DNA of 35,362 nt from Bryobacterales bacterium (GTDB taxonomy: Bacteria; Acidobacteriota; Terriglobia; Bryobacterales; UBA6623): NCBI GenBank assembly GCA_028819575.1, contig JAPPLB010000167.1, forward strand, positions 1-35,362, written 5' to 3'. Position 1 is the first letter of the stretch; each line of letters opens with the position of its first letter. This document shows, piece after piece, positions 25,905 through 33,477 of this stretch. The notes beneath the pieces were generated by a model. That model made no database searches. It was not told the DNA's origin and saw nothing but the letters and a program-made list of their open reading frames with translations. Made by a program: the position numbers and the translations under genes.

Positions 25905-26510
25905 GGGGGAGCCTCCTATTCTGGCTGTATTCTATCCCCGACGACAGACCGACACAAGCCGACAACTGGGCGTGTCCACGCGATATAGAAAGTACGTTTT
26001 TTGTGCAATCGATAACGTTCTCCTTTCTCAGCATGGGTTCATGTTGCGTTCGCCGCAACGGAACGAGTCCAGAGAGCAACGGGAACAGCGACGAACGGCG
26101 CTTGTCGTGAGGGCGACCGAGAACGGCTGACGATGCGCTGACACTGGTTTATGGGCAATATTTGTATCGGGAAATGGTGGGTAGGGAAGCCGTGACTCGG
26201 CGGCGGGAGCGACATTCCGGACGGCGCTTTTTTGTGTTGCGACCCTTGCGCGCTTACCGTGAACCGAACGACCCCAAAACCGTGATTCGTGTTTCGTGAC
26301 TCGTGTCTCGTGAAAAACGTTAAAGTCCGTGTTGCTGGGATGGGCGGCTCGTGGCTCGTAGGGGTTCAGTCCCTCGATCTGAAGGGGGACGTTCTCCTTG
26401 ACTGACTGGGGAACTTCTCCCACTGCGCCGACAGCCAACAACCGTGTAATGGCAGCCGCGCACGGAACGCCGCAGGCCGGCTGCCCGGCCCGCCTTTCGA
26501 TTCCATAGCT
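25905..26510. other. 606-bp spacer with CGTG-rich repeat
   Basis: No convincing gene. At 26281-26314 a run of TCGTG units (CGTGATTCGTGTTTCGTGAC, then TCGTGTCTCGTG) is followed by AAAAAC and a GTGTTGCTGGG stretch; a related segment lies inside the repeat at 31131. Open frames on the minus strand here (to 26441) derive from that low-complexity tract. Confidence 0.45.
26475..26490 (-). terminator. GC hairpin after the small membrane-protein gene
   Basis: GGCCGG-CTGC-CCGGCC is a perfect 6-bp stem with a 4-base loop, 20 bp beyond the stop of the minus-strand gene at 26511. No T-run follows, so a rho-independent terminator is uncertain. Confidence 0.35.
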
Positions 26511-26831
26511 CTACTTCTCGAGACGCGGTGCTTCAATCACTTCCACATCCATCACGCTGTGCTCCACATCGACCACATCGCCGGGTGGCCGGCGCATCGA
26601 CTGCCGGCTCAATCTGCGCATCCGCCACCACAAGCGCACACCGAAAAAAGCCAGCAACAGTGCTCCGACAACGAGAAACACCGTGAAGAACAGAAGCAGC
26701 CCGGCAAGCGCCAACAAGCCCAGCAGAACGGCCAACACCCGTCCCGGCCCGCTTCGCAGCCACGCCGGCGAGTTCACCGACGCTGAACCCAGATGCACTT
26801 TGAAGGCCACCGTCTTTCCCCCAGGAGCCAA
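26511..26831 (-). CDS. Small membrane protein coupled to the sulfatase gene
   Basis: 106 residues. It probably starts at TTG seven bases after the sulfatase stop; a GTG seven codons in is the alternative. A long hydrophobic stretch, about residues 31-66 (VLAVLLGLLALAGLLLFFTVFLVVGALLLAFFGVRL), is enough for one or two spans, followed by a basic segment RMRRLSRQSMRR and an acidic tail. No family is recognised. The tight spacing suggests translational coupling with the sulfatase. Its codon use looks like that of its neighbours, but the small size keeps the confidence moderate. Confidence 0.55.
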   Translation of the reverse strand: MAPGGKTVAFKVHLGSASVNSPAWLRSGPGRVLAVLLGLLALAGLLLFFTVFLVVGALLLAFFGVRLWWRMRRLSRQSMRRPPGDVVDVEHSVMDVEVIEAPRLEK

Positions 26832-26838
26832 CGCCCCG

Positions 26839-28560
26839 TTATTCCACTCTCCTCAGCACGACATTACCGACAGCGCTGTTGTCCGTCACGATCTCCCGGC
26901 TGCTGCCCGGCGCCTGCGCCCATACATCCAACTCCGCGTCTCCCGAAGGCAGGTCAAAGAACGCATGATCCGAACCCGGCGCCAAATCCTTCGCTTGCAC
27001 GACACCGTTCCGACTCAAATAGATCGTCGCCGGCCCTACCCACCAAGCCTCTTCCTCTCGTTTCACACGGATTTCATAACGCCCGGCCCGCTCGATCGTC
27101 GTCTTCCATGTCGTCGGACGGCCACCGACGTACGTGGAATCCTGATACCGAGAAAGGACGGCCACGGTCTCGGTCCGAGACCCGATGTGAATGACCCCAG
27201 GCTCGAATGAGCGAGTGCTTCGCACATCCTCGAACCAGGCTTCGTAACGCTCTCGCAGATCCTCGACGACGTCCGGTCGCTCCCCGGCGATGTCCTTCTC
27301 TTCCCCCGGGTCCGCGTGCAGATCGTAGAGCACCGCCGGCGGCGCCCCGGTGTAGCTCCAGGATTCATCGGAAAAAGTCCCGGGGCCCAAAACCAGTTTG
27401 TACGCCCCTCTCCGCACCGCCGCATTCTGATACCGATTCGGCGTGAGGCCGCGATGGCACTGGAAGAAGAGGCTACGATCATCTGGCCCGGCGGGTTCTC
27501 CCCGAAGCAGCGGCAGCAGACTGAGCCCGTCCATTTCGCCGCCCGGTTCGACGCCGGCGGCTTGCATCAGAGTCGGAGCCACGTCGATGTGCGCCGCGAT
27601 GGGGTCCAGCTTCGCCGGCGCGGCCAGAACCGCAGGCCATTGCCACAAACTGATTGCCCGGATGCCGCCCTCATACGTAGACGCCTTCCTGCCCCTCAGC
27701 CCCGCGGTGTAGCGGCGCTGCTGCGGGCCGTTGTCCGTCAGGAACACCACCAGGGTGTTCTCCCGCAGCCCCAGCTCGACCAGCCTGTCCATCAAGCGAC
27801 CGAAGTTGTCATCGATGTTCTCTACCATTCCGTAGACCTTGGCGGTGTCCTCGTCGAGTCCCGCGTCGAGATAAGGCCGCGCGTACTCGTCCGGGACGAT
27901 CAGCGGCGTGTGAGGCGCGTTCGTCGGAATATAGGCGAAGAACGGCTCATTCCTGTTTTTTTCGATGAAGGCGAGAGCGGCGTCGAAGAAGACATCGGTA
28001 CAGTACCCCTTCGCTTCGAAGCGCTGCCCATTCTTCCAGAGCAGCGGATCGAAGTAGTCGTTCGGACGATCCGGCGTCTGATTGATCCCGCCCGATTTGT
28101 GAATCAGGGACTCCTCGAACCCCTGGTCCATCGGGCGCATCGGATAGTTGTCTCCGAGGTGCCATTTGCCGAAGATTCCCGTCCGATACCCCGCCGCTTG
28201 CAGTCTCTCGGCGAGGGTGACCTCATCGGCATGCATCTTCGCTCCACCCCGCGAAGTGTGGATGATGCCGGTCCGGTAGTAGTAGCGGCCCGTGAGCAGG
28301 CTCGCGCGGGTCGGCGCGCACACAGGACTCACGTAGAAGTTGGTGAACTCGACCCCTTGCACCGCAAAACGGTCCAGACGGGGAGTCCTGATGATGTCGT
28401 TGCCATGGCCCCCGAGATCTCCGTAACCCTGGTCGTCGGTCAAGACGACGATTACGTTGGGGCGTCGTTCGGTGCCGACATCCCGGCCGCAAAAAGCAAG
28501 CACAGCGGCGACTCCCACCGCCGCGCCGACGATCCGAACCTTTTTCGCTGCAACGTTCAC
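26839..28560 (-). CDS. Type I arylsulfatase-like enzyme with C-terminal extension
   Basis: 573 residues with an N-terminal hydrophobic segment (about 8-24) ending LAFCG, a weak lipobox. The sulfatase core has NVIVVLTDDQGYGDLGG (metal Asp pair near 42-43), the formylglycine motif CAPTRASLLTG (C81), GIFGKWHLGDNYP and VVFLTDNGPQQ. It needs formylglycine modification. From about 455 to the end there is an extra all-beta segment (TTWKTTIERAGRYEIRVKREEE), like the carbohydrate-binding or beta-sandwich tails found on some secreted sulfatases. It would desulfate an extracytoplasmic substrate. Sequence differs enough from the one at 5669 that they probably have different substrates. The gene ends by coupling to a small membrane protein. 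Confidence 0.95.
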   Translation of the reverse strand: MNVAAKKVRIVGAAVGVAAVLAFCGRDVGTERRPNVIVVLTDDQGYGDLGGHGNDIIRTPRLDRFAVQGVEFTNFYVSPVCAPTRASLLTGRYYYRTGIIHTSRGGAKMHADEVTLAERLQAAGYRTGIFGKWHLGDNYPMRPMDQGFEESLIHKSGGINQTPDRPNDYFDPLLWKNGQRFEAKGYCTDVFFDAALAFIEKNRNEPFFAYIPTNAPHTPLIVPDEYARPYLDAGLDEDTAKVYGMVENIDDNFGRLMDRLVELGLRENTLVVFLTDNGPQQRRYTAGLRGRKASTYEGGIRAISLWQWPAVLAAPAKLDPIAAHIDVAPTLMQAAGVEPGGEMDGLSLLPLLRGEPAGPDDRSLFFQCHRGLTPNRYQNAAVRRGAYKLVLGPGTFSDESWSYTGAPPAVLYDLHADPGEEKDIAGERPDVVEDLRERYEAWFEDVRSTRSFEPGVIHIGSRTETVAVLSRYQDSTYVGGRPTTWKTTIERAGRYEIRVKREEEAWWVGPATIYLSRNGVVQAKDLAPGSDHAFFDLPSGDAELDVWAQAPGSSREIVTDNSAVGNVVLRRVE

Positions 28561-28602
28561 CGCGGATTCACCGACCGTCGTTCGAAGGAAGAACCCATTC
28601 TA

Positions 28603-28708
28603 GTTTTTTCTCCGCCTGCGCGCGGATCATAACGGCAGTTTTTAGTGTTTCGTTTTTAGTTTTCAGTTTTTAGTTTTTTGTGTTTTTCCTCCGCTCGCGT
28701 GCGGATCA
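28603..28708. repeat. T-rich low-complexity tract flanked by a 27-bp direct repeat
   Basis: Two near-identical copies of a 27-bp unit (GTTTTTTCTCCGCCTGCGCG... at 28603-28629 and GTTTTTCCTCCGCTCGCGTG... at 28682-28708, both ending GCGGATCA) bracket a stretch rich in TTTTTAGT and TTTTCAGT units (28636-28681). It lies between the sulfatase start and the DHOD-like gene. Both flank units resemble the TTTTTCCTCCGCCCGG segment of the dispersed element variants. Confidence 0.55.
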
Positions 28709-28810
28709 CTCCACGGGCAAGGTCCGGAGCTACGTCCACGCCGCTGGAACAGGGTTTGTTTCAGGCCAAGTTAGCGGCTCGCCGCAACCCGTCCTCTACA
28801 ATGACGAGGC

Positions 28811-29878
28811 ATGGTCCAACGCACCGCCGGGACTACGACGGGGAAACGATACGACATCGCCCGGTCTTACGACTGGAACTACGAAAACGTTCCTGCGCCG
28901 CCGGAGATCGAAGTTCCCGACGTATCCGGAGAATGGGATTTCTGCGGACTGCCGGTTGCCTCACCGCTCGGCATCCCGGCCGGCCCTCTCCTCAACAGCA
29001 AGTGGATTCTCTACTACGCGCGGTTGGGCTTCGACGTTCTGACCTACAAGACGGTGCGATCGAGCTATCGCGCCTGCTACGAGCCGCCCAACCTCCTGCC
29101 TGTCACCGTGCGGAGCATGTCGGGCGACGGCTCGGAGATCCCAGCCGCTGCGGCCAACAGCCCGTATGACACCTGGGCGATCTCCTTCGGCATGCCCTCG
29201 AAAGACCCCTCCACCTGGCGGGCTGACATCGAGAAGGCCCGTGACGGGCTTGGGCCGCAGCAAGTCCTCTCGGTCTCCGTAGTCGCTTCACCGGAAGCGG
29301 GCTGGAGCCTCAGCCAACTGGCCGCCGACTTCACGCAATGCGCCAAGTGGGCCGTCGATTCCGGCGCCCATGTCGTCGAAGCGAACCTTTCGTGCCCCAA
29401 CGTCTGCACGAAGGAAGCGGACCTCTACCTCGACCCCGAAGCGGCCGCCGAGATCTCGGCCGAGGTCCGCGCGGGAATTCCGGCAACGCCCCTGGTGCTC
29501 AAGATCGGGCTCTTCCACAATCCGGAACAGGCCGAAGACGTCGTGAAAGCCGTCACTCCCCATGTCGACGCCCTCAGCACCACCAACTCCCTCACGGCTC
29601 CTGTACGCGGCCTTTCGGGTGAATCACTCTTCGGAGGCCTCCGCCGCGGGGTCGGCGGAGGCGCGATCACCGAACGCTGCAACGAAGAATTGAAGATGCT
29701 TTCGCGAATCATCGATACCACGAATTCTTCGCTTCTCCTTGTCGGAGTGGGGGGCGTGATGAACGCCAGCGACGTTCGAGACCGCCTCGCCGCCGGAGCC
29801 CACAACGTGCACCTCGCCACGGCGCCGATGCTCAACCAGTTCGCCGGCATCGACATAAGGCGGGCCCTGGCGTCATAA
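28811..29878 (+). CDS. Dihydroorotate dehydrogenase-like flavoprotein
   Basis: 355 residues, FMN-binding TIM barrel of the DHOD/PreA type. Landmarks: LGIPAGPLLNSKWILYYARLGFDVLTYKTVRS (near 53-84, flavin-site K80), VEANLSCPNV (N192, C195, N197), LVLKIG (K231), STTNS (N259), VGVGGV (311-316) and AHNVHLATA (330-337) for the FMN phosphate. DHODs oxidise dihydroorotate to orotate; PreA relatives reduce pyrimidines. About 40 residues precede the first barrel strand, and no PyrK or other pyr gene lies nearby, so it may not be the pyrimidine-synthesis enzyme. Cytoplasmic. The gene lies alone on the plus strand after a T-rich repeat. Confidence 0.85.
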   Translation: MVQRTAGTTTGKRYDIARSYDWNYENVPAPPEIEVPDVSGEWDFCGLPVASPLGIPAGPLLNSKWILYYARLGFDVLTYKTVRSSYRACYEPPNLLPVTVRSMSGDGSEIPAAAANSPYDTWAISFGMPSKDPSTWRADIEKARDGLGPQQVLSVSVVASPEAGWSLSQLAADFTQCAKWAVDSGAHVVEANLSCPNVCTKEADLYLDPEAAAEISAEVRAGIPATPLVLKIGLFHNPEQAEDVVKAVTPHVDALSTTNSLTAPVRGLSGESLFGGLRRGVGGGAITERCNEELKMLSRIIDTTNSSLLLVGVGGVMNASDVRDRLAAGAHNVHLATAPMLNQFAGIDIRRALAS

Positions 29879-30089
29879 GGCGGCCGGCGGTGTTCGTTTG
29901 CAAGCCAGCATGAACGCAAGGCCGTGTAAATTCGGGGACAGCCAGTCGACGGAAACGGTTCAATCGGCCCGGCCCCAGGCCGCAGAGAGCGCCTCCGCTT
30001 GTTGGAACACTGTCCAGAAGAAGGCTCTGATTCTGGGTCCATGCCGACTGCAACGAGAAGCCAATGGCGACGATTCCCGGAAAGCCCCA

Positions 30090-30218
30090 TCACCAGGCGC
30101 CAGCCACGCCTTCCACGGGACCGTTACCACGGTCTGTAAGAAATAGGTCGTAGGTTTGCGCGCATGCGGAAACACTCGCGGCGAGAGCGAACATAACAAA
30201 CAAACCCATCAGTCTCAC
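30090..30218 (-). CDS. Short secreted or lipoprotein-like ORF, possibly a gene remnant
   Basis: 42 residues starting at GTG: a hydrophobic signal (LMGLFVMFALAASV) with a good lipobox VSAC, then AQTYDLFLTDRGNGPVEG and a stop. AGGAAG lies six bases upstream of the start and a perfect TATAAT about 50 bp upstream. Starts such as CAQTYDL occur at the mature N-terminus of secreted enzymes, so this may be the 5' relic of a lost gene; no continuation is recognised in the other frames down to 29879, a stretch otherwise empty. A genuine small lipoprotein is the alternative. Confidence 0.4.
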   Translation of the reverse strand: MRLMGLFVMFALAASVSACAQTYDLFLTDRGNGPVEGVAGAW

Positions 30219-30268
30219 AAGTATCTTCCTTTTTTTACCTCCATATACCCTAAGACAAGACCGCCTAA

Positions 30269-30274
30269 ATTATA
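30269..30274 (-). promoter_or_regulatory. Candidate -10 box (TATAAT) for the short lipoprotein-like ORF
   Basis: The minus strand reads a perfect TATAAT in an AT-rich island (30262-30295), with a poor -35 about 17 bases upstream. On the plus strand, overlapping TATAAA could serve the DUF1080 gene at 30357. Confidence 0.4.
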
Positions 30275-30356
30275 AACACTATTTCATATGAAAACGAGTG
30301 CTACCCTGTTGTTCATTCAGCCCGCCAAGTTTGACGCAACCGTACGGAGGAAACGA

Positions 30357-31010
30357 ATGACAAGATTCGTGAAAGATTGGATCAAAACCACTTCCATTTT
30401 GATCTTGATGGGAGCATTTTTCACGCCTCTTCCCGCACAGAGCCCCCCGGGGCCTGACGGTTGGGAACCCCTCTTCAACGGCAAAGACCTGAGCGGCTGG
30501 GAAATCTGGGGTACGGAAAAATGGTCGGTGGATAACGGCACGATCCTCGGAGAGAGCGGCCCGGAAAAGGGCAACGGATTCTTGATGACCAAGAAAACCT
30601 ACAAGAACTTCCACGCCTTCCTGCGATTCAAGTGTGAGACCAACACGAACAGCGGCCTCTTCTACCACACGACCATCCCCGAGGACATCTCCAAGATCAC
30701 GTTCATCCAAGTCGAGATCGACAACCGGCCGGGCAGACATACCGCCGGTCTTCACGGCAACGGACGGAGCTGGATCGTATGGCCCGCACAGGAGAAAGAA
30801 TTTTACCTACGGCCGTTCGAGTGGAACGACTTGCTAGTCAAGGTCGAAGGGAAGCGAACCCGAACCTACTTGAACGGGATCGAGATGGTTGACTACACGT
30901 ATCCCAGGCCTCACGTCACCGACGGCGTACTGGCGCTGCAGATTCACGCCGGCGGCCACACGCGAATACGGTTCAAGGATGTCTGGGTGCGCGATCTGGG
31001 CGGCCGGTAG
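30357..31010 (+). CDS. Secreted DUF1080 (3-keto-disaccharide hydrolase-type) protein 1
   Basis: 217 residues from the ATG preceded by CGGAGG; an upstream in-frame ATG at 30288 lacks a site. Signal peptide about 1-27 (TTSILILMGAFFTPLPAQ). The DUF1080 concanavalin-like sandwich begins WEPLFNGKDLSGWEIWG and continues with WSVDNGTILGE, FHAFLRFKCETNTNSGLFYHT, VEIDNRPGRHTAGLHG, WNDLLVKVEGKRTRTYLNG and ends LQIHAGGHTRIRFKDVWVRDL. DUF1080 enzymes act on 3-keto-glycosides, cleaving the glycosidic bond. Here it would act in the periplasm or outside. It is followed by the nested repeats and by a Tat-exported Gfo/Idh/MocA gene, a likely partner for making the 3-keto substrate. Confidence 0.93.
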   Translation: MTRFVKDWIKTTSILILMGAFFTPLPAQSPPGPDGWEPLFNGKDLSGWEIWGTEKWSVDNGTILGESGPEKGNGFLMTKKTYKNFHAFLRFKCETNTNSGLFYHTTIPEDISKITFIQVEIDNRPGRHTAGLHGNGRSWIVWPAQEKEFYLRPFEWNDLLVKVEGKRTRTYLNGIEMVDYTYPRPHVTDGVLALQIHAGGHTRIRFKDVWVRDLGGR

Positions 31011-31130
31011 GCCACTTGTTCATCAGATGGGAGCGATGCAGACAACCCGCTGTTTCCTTACGGTTGCCGTGGAGAGGAGCGCCGTTGCCCAGCCGGCAGT
31101 GTCTGAAAGCAATTGTTGGGAGAACCAGTA

Positions 31131-31498
31131 GCCTGCCTTTCTGACCACCCGACGGCCGAAGAACACGAAAAAAGGCCGTGATTCGTGTCTCGTGCCTCGT
31201 GATTTGTGAAAAACCTTTCCAGGCCATGTTGCGGGTCTTTTTCCTCCGCCCGGCCCGCGCCTCGTACTGACGGCCCTCTCACGCACTTCACCTCGCCACG
31301 TGGCTAGCCTGCATTTCTCACCACCCGACGGCCGAAGCACGCGATACGACCGCCAGGACTTCGTTGCGCTTGCTTGCCGTGCTCAACGTACTGTTCAAGT
31401 ACGCCTGCGCGCGCCAAGCGGCTCGCGCCTCGTCCTGACAGCCCTCTCACCCACTTCGCCTCGCCGCGTGGTGAGAAATGCAGGCTAGAAAGGCAGGC
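31131..31498 (+). repeat. Dispersed TIR element, outer copy, interrupted (about 187 bp without insert)
   Basis: Left terminus GCCTGCCTTTCTGACCAC with TA at 31129-31130; the element runs to 31304, is interrupted by TA plus a full inner copy, and resumes at 31488-31498 (GAAAGGCAGGC), then TA at 31499-31500. Its middle lacks the usual core and instead has a CGTG-rich tract (31176-31206) and TTTTTCCTCCGCCCGG, as in copy 1. Without the insert and one TA, the right arm CACGTGGCTAGAAAGGCAGG equals the copy 1 arm except for one base. The terminal C plus TA supply the stop of the Gfo/Idh/MocA gene. Confidence 0.85.
31307..31485 (+). repeat. Dispersed TIR element, inner copy (179 bp, complete)
   Basis: Termini GCCTGCATTTCTCACCAC and GTGGTGAGAAATGCAGGC are perfect inverted repeats. 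TA flanks both sides (31305-31306, 31486-31487). Core sequence matches copies 3 and 5. It sits inside the right arm of the outer copy, so it moved after the outer copy was in place. Confidence 0.95.
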
Positions 31499-32658
31499 TA
31501 TATGGAAACTCCGAGCTCGTCCCACGTAACCATGCGCCGCTGGTAAATCGACTCGCGGCCCATTATGCCGGTCAGAGCGGCGATGGCAGCGGTTTCGATA
31601 TCGGCGACCGGCTTGCGGCCTTGACGTATGGCCCTCAGGAAGTCGTTGTGGGCGGCCTCGGTGAGGTCGATGTCTTCGGCCGCATGTTCGACGGGCTCGG
31701 CATCCCCGTGCATGTCGTAATAGGTCCACGAACCGTAGTTCAGCTCAATCGCACCCTTCTCACCGTACACAACGAACCAAATGCCGTTCGGCAACTTCTC
31801 GAGCTTGCGAGGGTGCAAGTAGAGCTGGCTGTAGTCAAGGTGCATGTCATTCTGATAGATGTACTCGACACTGAAACCATCCATCATCACCGTGCCGGAC
31901 GGCATCGGCTCGGGCAGATATCTCTTGCCATGTCCATAAGAGCTTTCCGGGCGGCTGCCGGCAAGCCAGTTGCACACGTCGAGGTTGTGAACCGCGTTCT
32001 CGACGATGAGATCACCCGAAAGTTTGACGTCGTTGTACCACCCCGGGAAACGCCGCCGCTGTCCGCCGCCCCCTGCGCGCCGCGTACCGGGCTTCGAGGG
32101 CGTGCTGTGGCGTTGGGCCTTGATGACGAGCGGCTTGCCGATCAATCCGGCTTGATGGATCTGCGCCACGACTTCCTGCATGTGAGGCGCGTTGCGGGAT
32201 TGCTGTCCAATCTGAAACACCGCCTTCGACTTGCGCGCCGCGTCCAGCACCAGCTTGACCTGGTCCGCCGAAATGGCCAGCGGCTTCTCGCAGAACACAT
32301 GCTTGCCCGCTTCCAGAGCGGCCGCGGACATCTCCGCGTGCAGATAGCACGGAGTCGAGATCAATACCGCATCGATGCCGCTCTGACCAAGCAACTCCTT
32401 GTAGTCGCCAAAAGAGCGCGGGTTGTCAGCCCGCGCCGTGCTTTGCGCAGCGTCGCGCGCGGAGGGGTCGACATCGCAGACCGCCTTGATTGCGACATCG
32501 GAGCGCTTGACGAAGCGCCGCAGATGCGCATTGCCTCGTTTGCCCACTCCGATCATCCCGAAGCGCAAAGGTTCTTCCTGCGCAGTCGCTGATGACGCCA
32601 TGGCTGTTGTAGCTACCGTTTGCAGAAAGCTGCGCCGCAACACTTTACTTTTATTCAT
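31498..32658 (-). CDS. Tat-exported Gfo/Idh/MocA family oxidoreductase
   Basis: 386 residues; start set by TTGGAGACTGCT before ATG. The Tat signal is SKVLRRSFLQTVATTAMASSATA. The Rossmann part has LRFGMIGVGKRGNAHLRRF, ISTPCYLHAEMS and FCEKPLAISADQ (EKP motif); the catalytic domain has GDLIVENAVHNLDVCNWL. Tat export lets the protein leave the cytoplasm folded with NAD(P) bound. Glycoside-oxidising members with this layout form 3-keto sugars. Secreted DUF1080 genes lie on both sides, supporting a shared glycoside pathway. The next gene, on the other strand, starts 136 bp away. The stop codon is made by the terminus of the nested repeats. Confidence 0.92.
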   Translation of the reverse strand: MNKSKVLRRSFLQTVATTAMASSATAQEEPLRFGMIGVGKRGNAHLRRFVKRSDVAIKAVCDVDPSARDAAQSTARADNPRSFGDYKELLGQSGIDAVLISTPCYLHAEMSAAALEAGKHVFCEKPLAISADQVKLVLDAARKSKAVFQIGQQSRNAPHMQEVVAQIHQAGLIGKPLVIKAQRHSTPSKPGTRRAGGGGQRRRFPGWYNDVKLSGDLIVENAVHNLDVCNWLAGSRPESSYGHGKRYLPEPMPSGTVMMDGFSVEYIYQNDMHLDYSQLYLHPRKLEKLPNGIWFVVYGEKGAIELNYGSWTYYDMHGDAEPVEHAAEDIDLTEAAHNDFLRAIRQGRKPVADIETAAIAALTGIMGRESIYQRRMVTWDELGVSI

Positions 32659-32794
32659 AGCAGTCTCCAATAAATAAAAGTTACCACTTGCCTTTGGAAG
32701 CTGTTCATCTTACCATTATGCTGCTTCCCGGAAGTAGAGTATAGCTGGGAAAAAGCACTATGACCACTTGGCAGGTCAATCGGGAATAAATGTA

Positions 32795-33430
32795 ATGACA
32801 GCAACTCAGCTCAAACCTGCTTGTATCGTCCTGTTCTTCGTCGTCGGATTCCCTTTGCCGACCTTGGGACAGTCGGAAGGCTTTGTTTCATTGTCTCCTC
32901 AATCCCACCTCAGTGAGCATTGGACCGTGGAAGGTTCCGCACCCGATACCTGGTCCGTCAAAGACGGCGTGATCGTTTGCAGCGGTCGCCCCAACGGGTT
33001 TCTCCGCAGCAAGAAGTCCTACCGAGATTTCATCTTTCGGGCCGAATGGCGTTTCCAAAAAGAGGGTTGGACGGAGCAGCCGCCCACTTACCCGAATGCG
33101 GGTTATTTCGTTCATGCCGGAGAGGTGGAGCGCGGGTGGCCTCGGTCGCTCGAGATCCAGGGCCACTACGGCGAAGCCGGCAGCCTGTTCGGAGTGCGGG
33201 GCGGCAGGGTGAGCGGGGCTCGGCGGGGACCGATTCCGGAGAACCGCAAGCCCTTCGGCGAGTGGGAGAGTGTCGAGATCCAGTCGCTCAAAGGCATCAT
33301 CACCGTGGCCCTGAACGGCGGGAAGATGAACGAAGGCCAGGACATCTACCCAACCGAGGGAAACATCTGTCTGCAGGCAGAGGGTTGGCCGGTCTTCTAC
33401 CGCAACTTGAAAATCAAGGAACTCGACTGA
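32795..33430 (+). CDS. Secreted DUF1080-type protein 2
   Basis: 211 residues from the chosen ATG; an in-frame TTG nine codons upstream exists. Signal peptide about 1-26 (KPACIVLFFVVGFPLPTLGQ). The domain shares the DUF1080 plan: WTVEGSAPDTWSVKDGVIVCSGRPNGFLRSKKSYRDFIFRAEWRF, NAGYFVHAGEVERGWPRSLEIQ, WESVEIQSLKGIITVALNG and LQAEGWPVFYRNLKIKEL. It differs strongly from the first DUF1080 protein, as expected for different substrates. It is divergent from the Tat-exported oxidoreductase and probably shares its regulatory region (32659-32794). Confidence 0.9.
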   Translation: MTATQLKPACIVLFFVVGFPLPTLGQSEGFVSLSPQSHLSEHWTVEGSAPDTWSVKDGVIVCSGRPNGFLRSKKSYRDFIFRAEWRFQKEGWTEQPPTYPNAGYFVHAGEVERGWPRSLEIQGHYGEAGSLFGVRGGRVSGARRGPIPENRKPFGEWESVEIQSLKGIITVALNGGKMNEGQDIYPTEGNICLQAEGWPVFYRNLKIKELD

Positions 33431-33477
33431 CCGGCTCACTTGCGGACCCATATCTGCTTTTTCACAAGATATAGAGC

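Noticed and set aside
26028-26441. 137-codon minus-strand open frame
   Set aside because: Runs through the CGTG low-complexity tract, with no start signal or family features.
27316-28632. 438-codon plus-strand open frame opposite the second sulfatase
   Set aside because: Antisense shadow; Arg/His-rich sequence with no domain, opposite a clear sulfatase.
31304-31729. 141-codon minus-strand frame running through the repeat and the end of the oxidoreductase gene
   Set aside because: Its C-terminal part is translated repeat sequence seen also at other copies (e.g. 19690-19872), and it overlaps a real gene in another frame.
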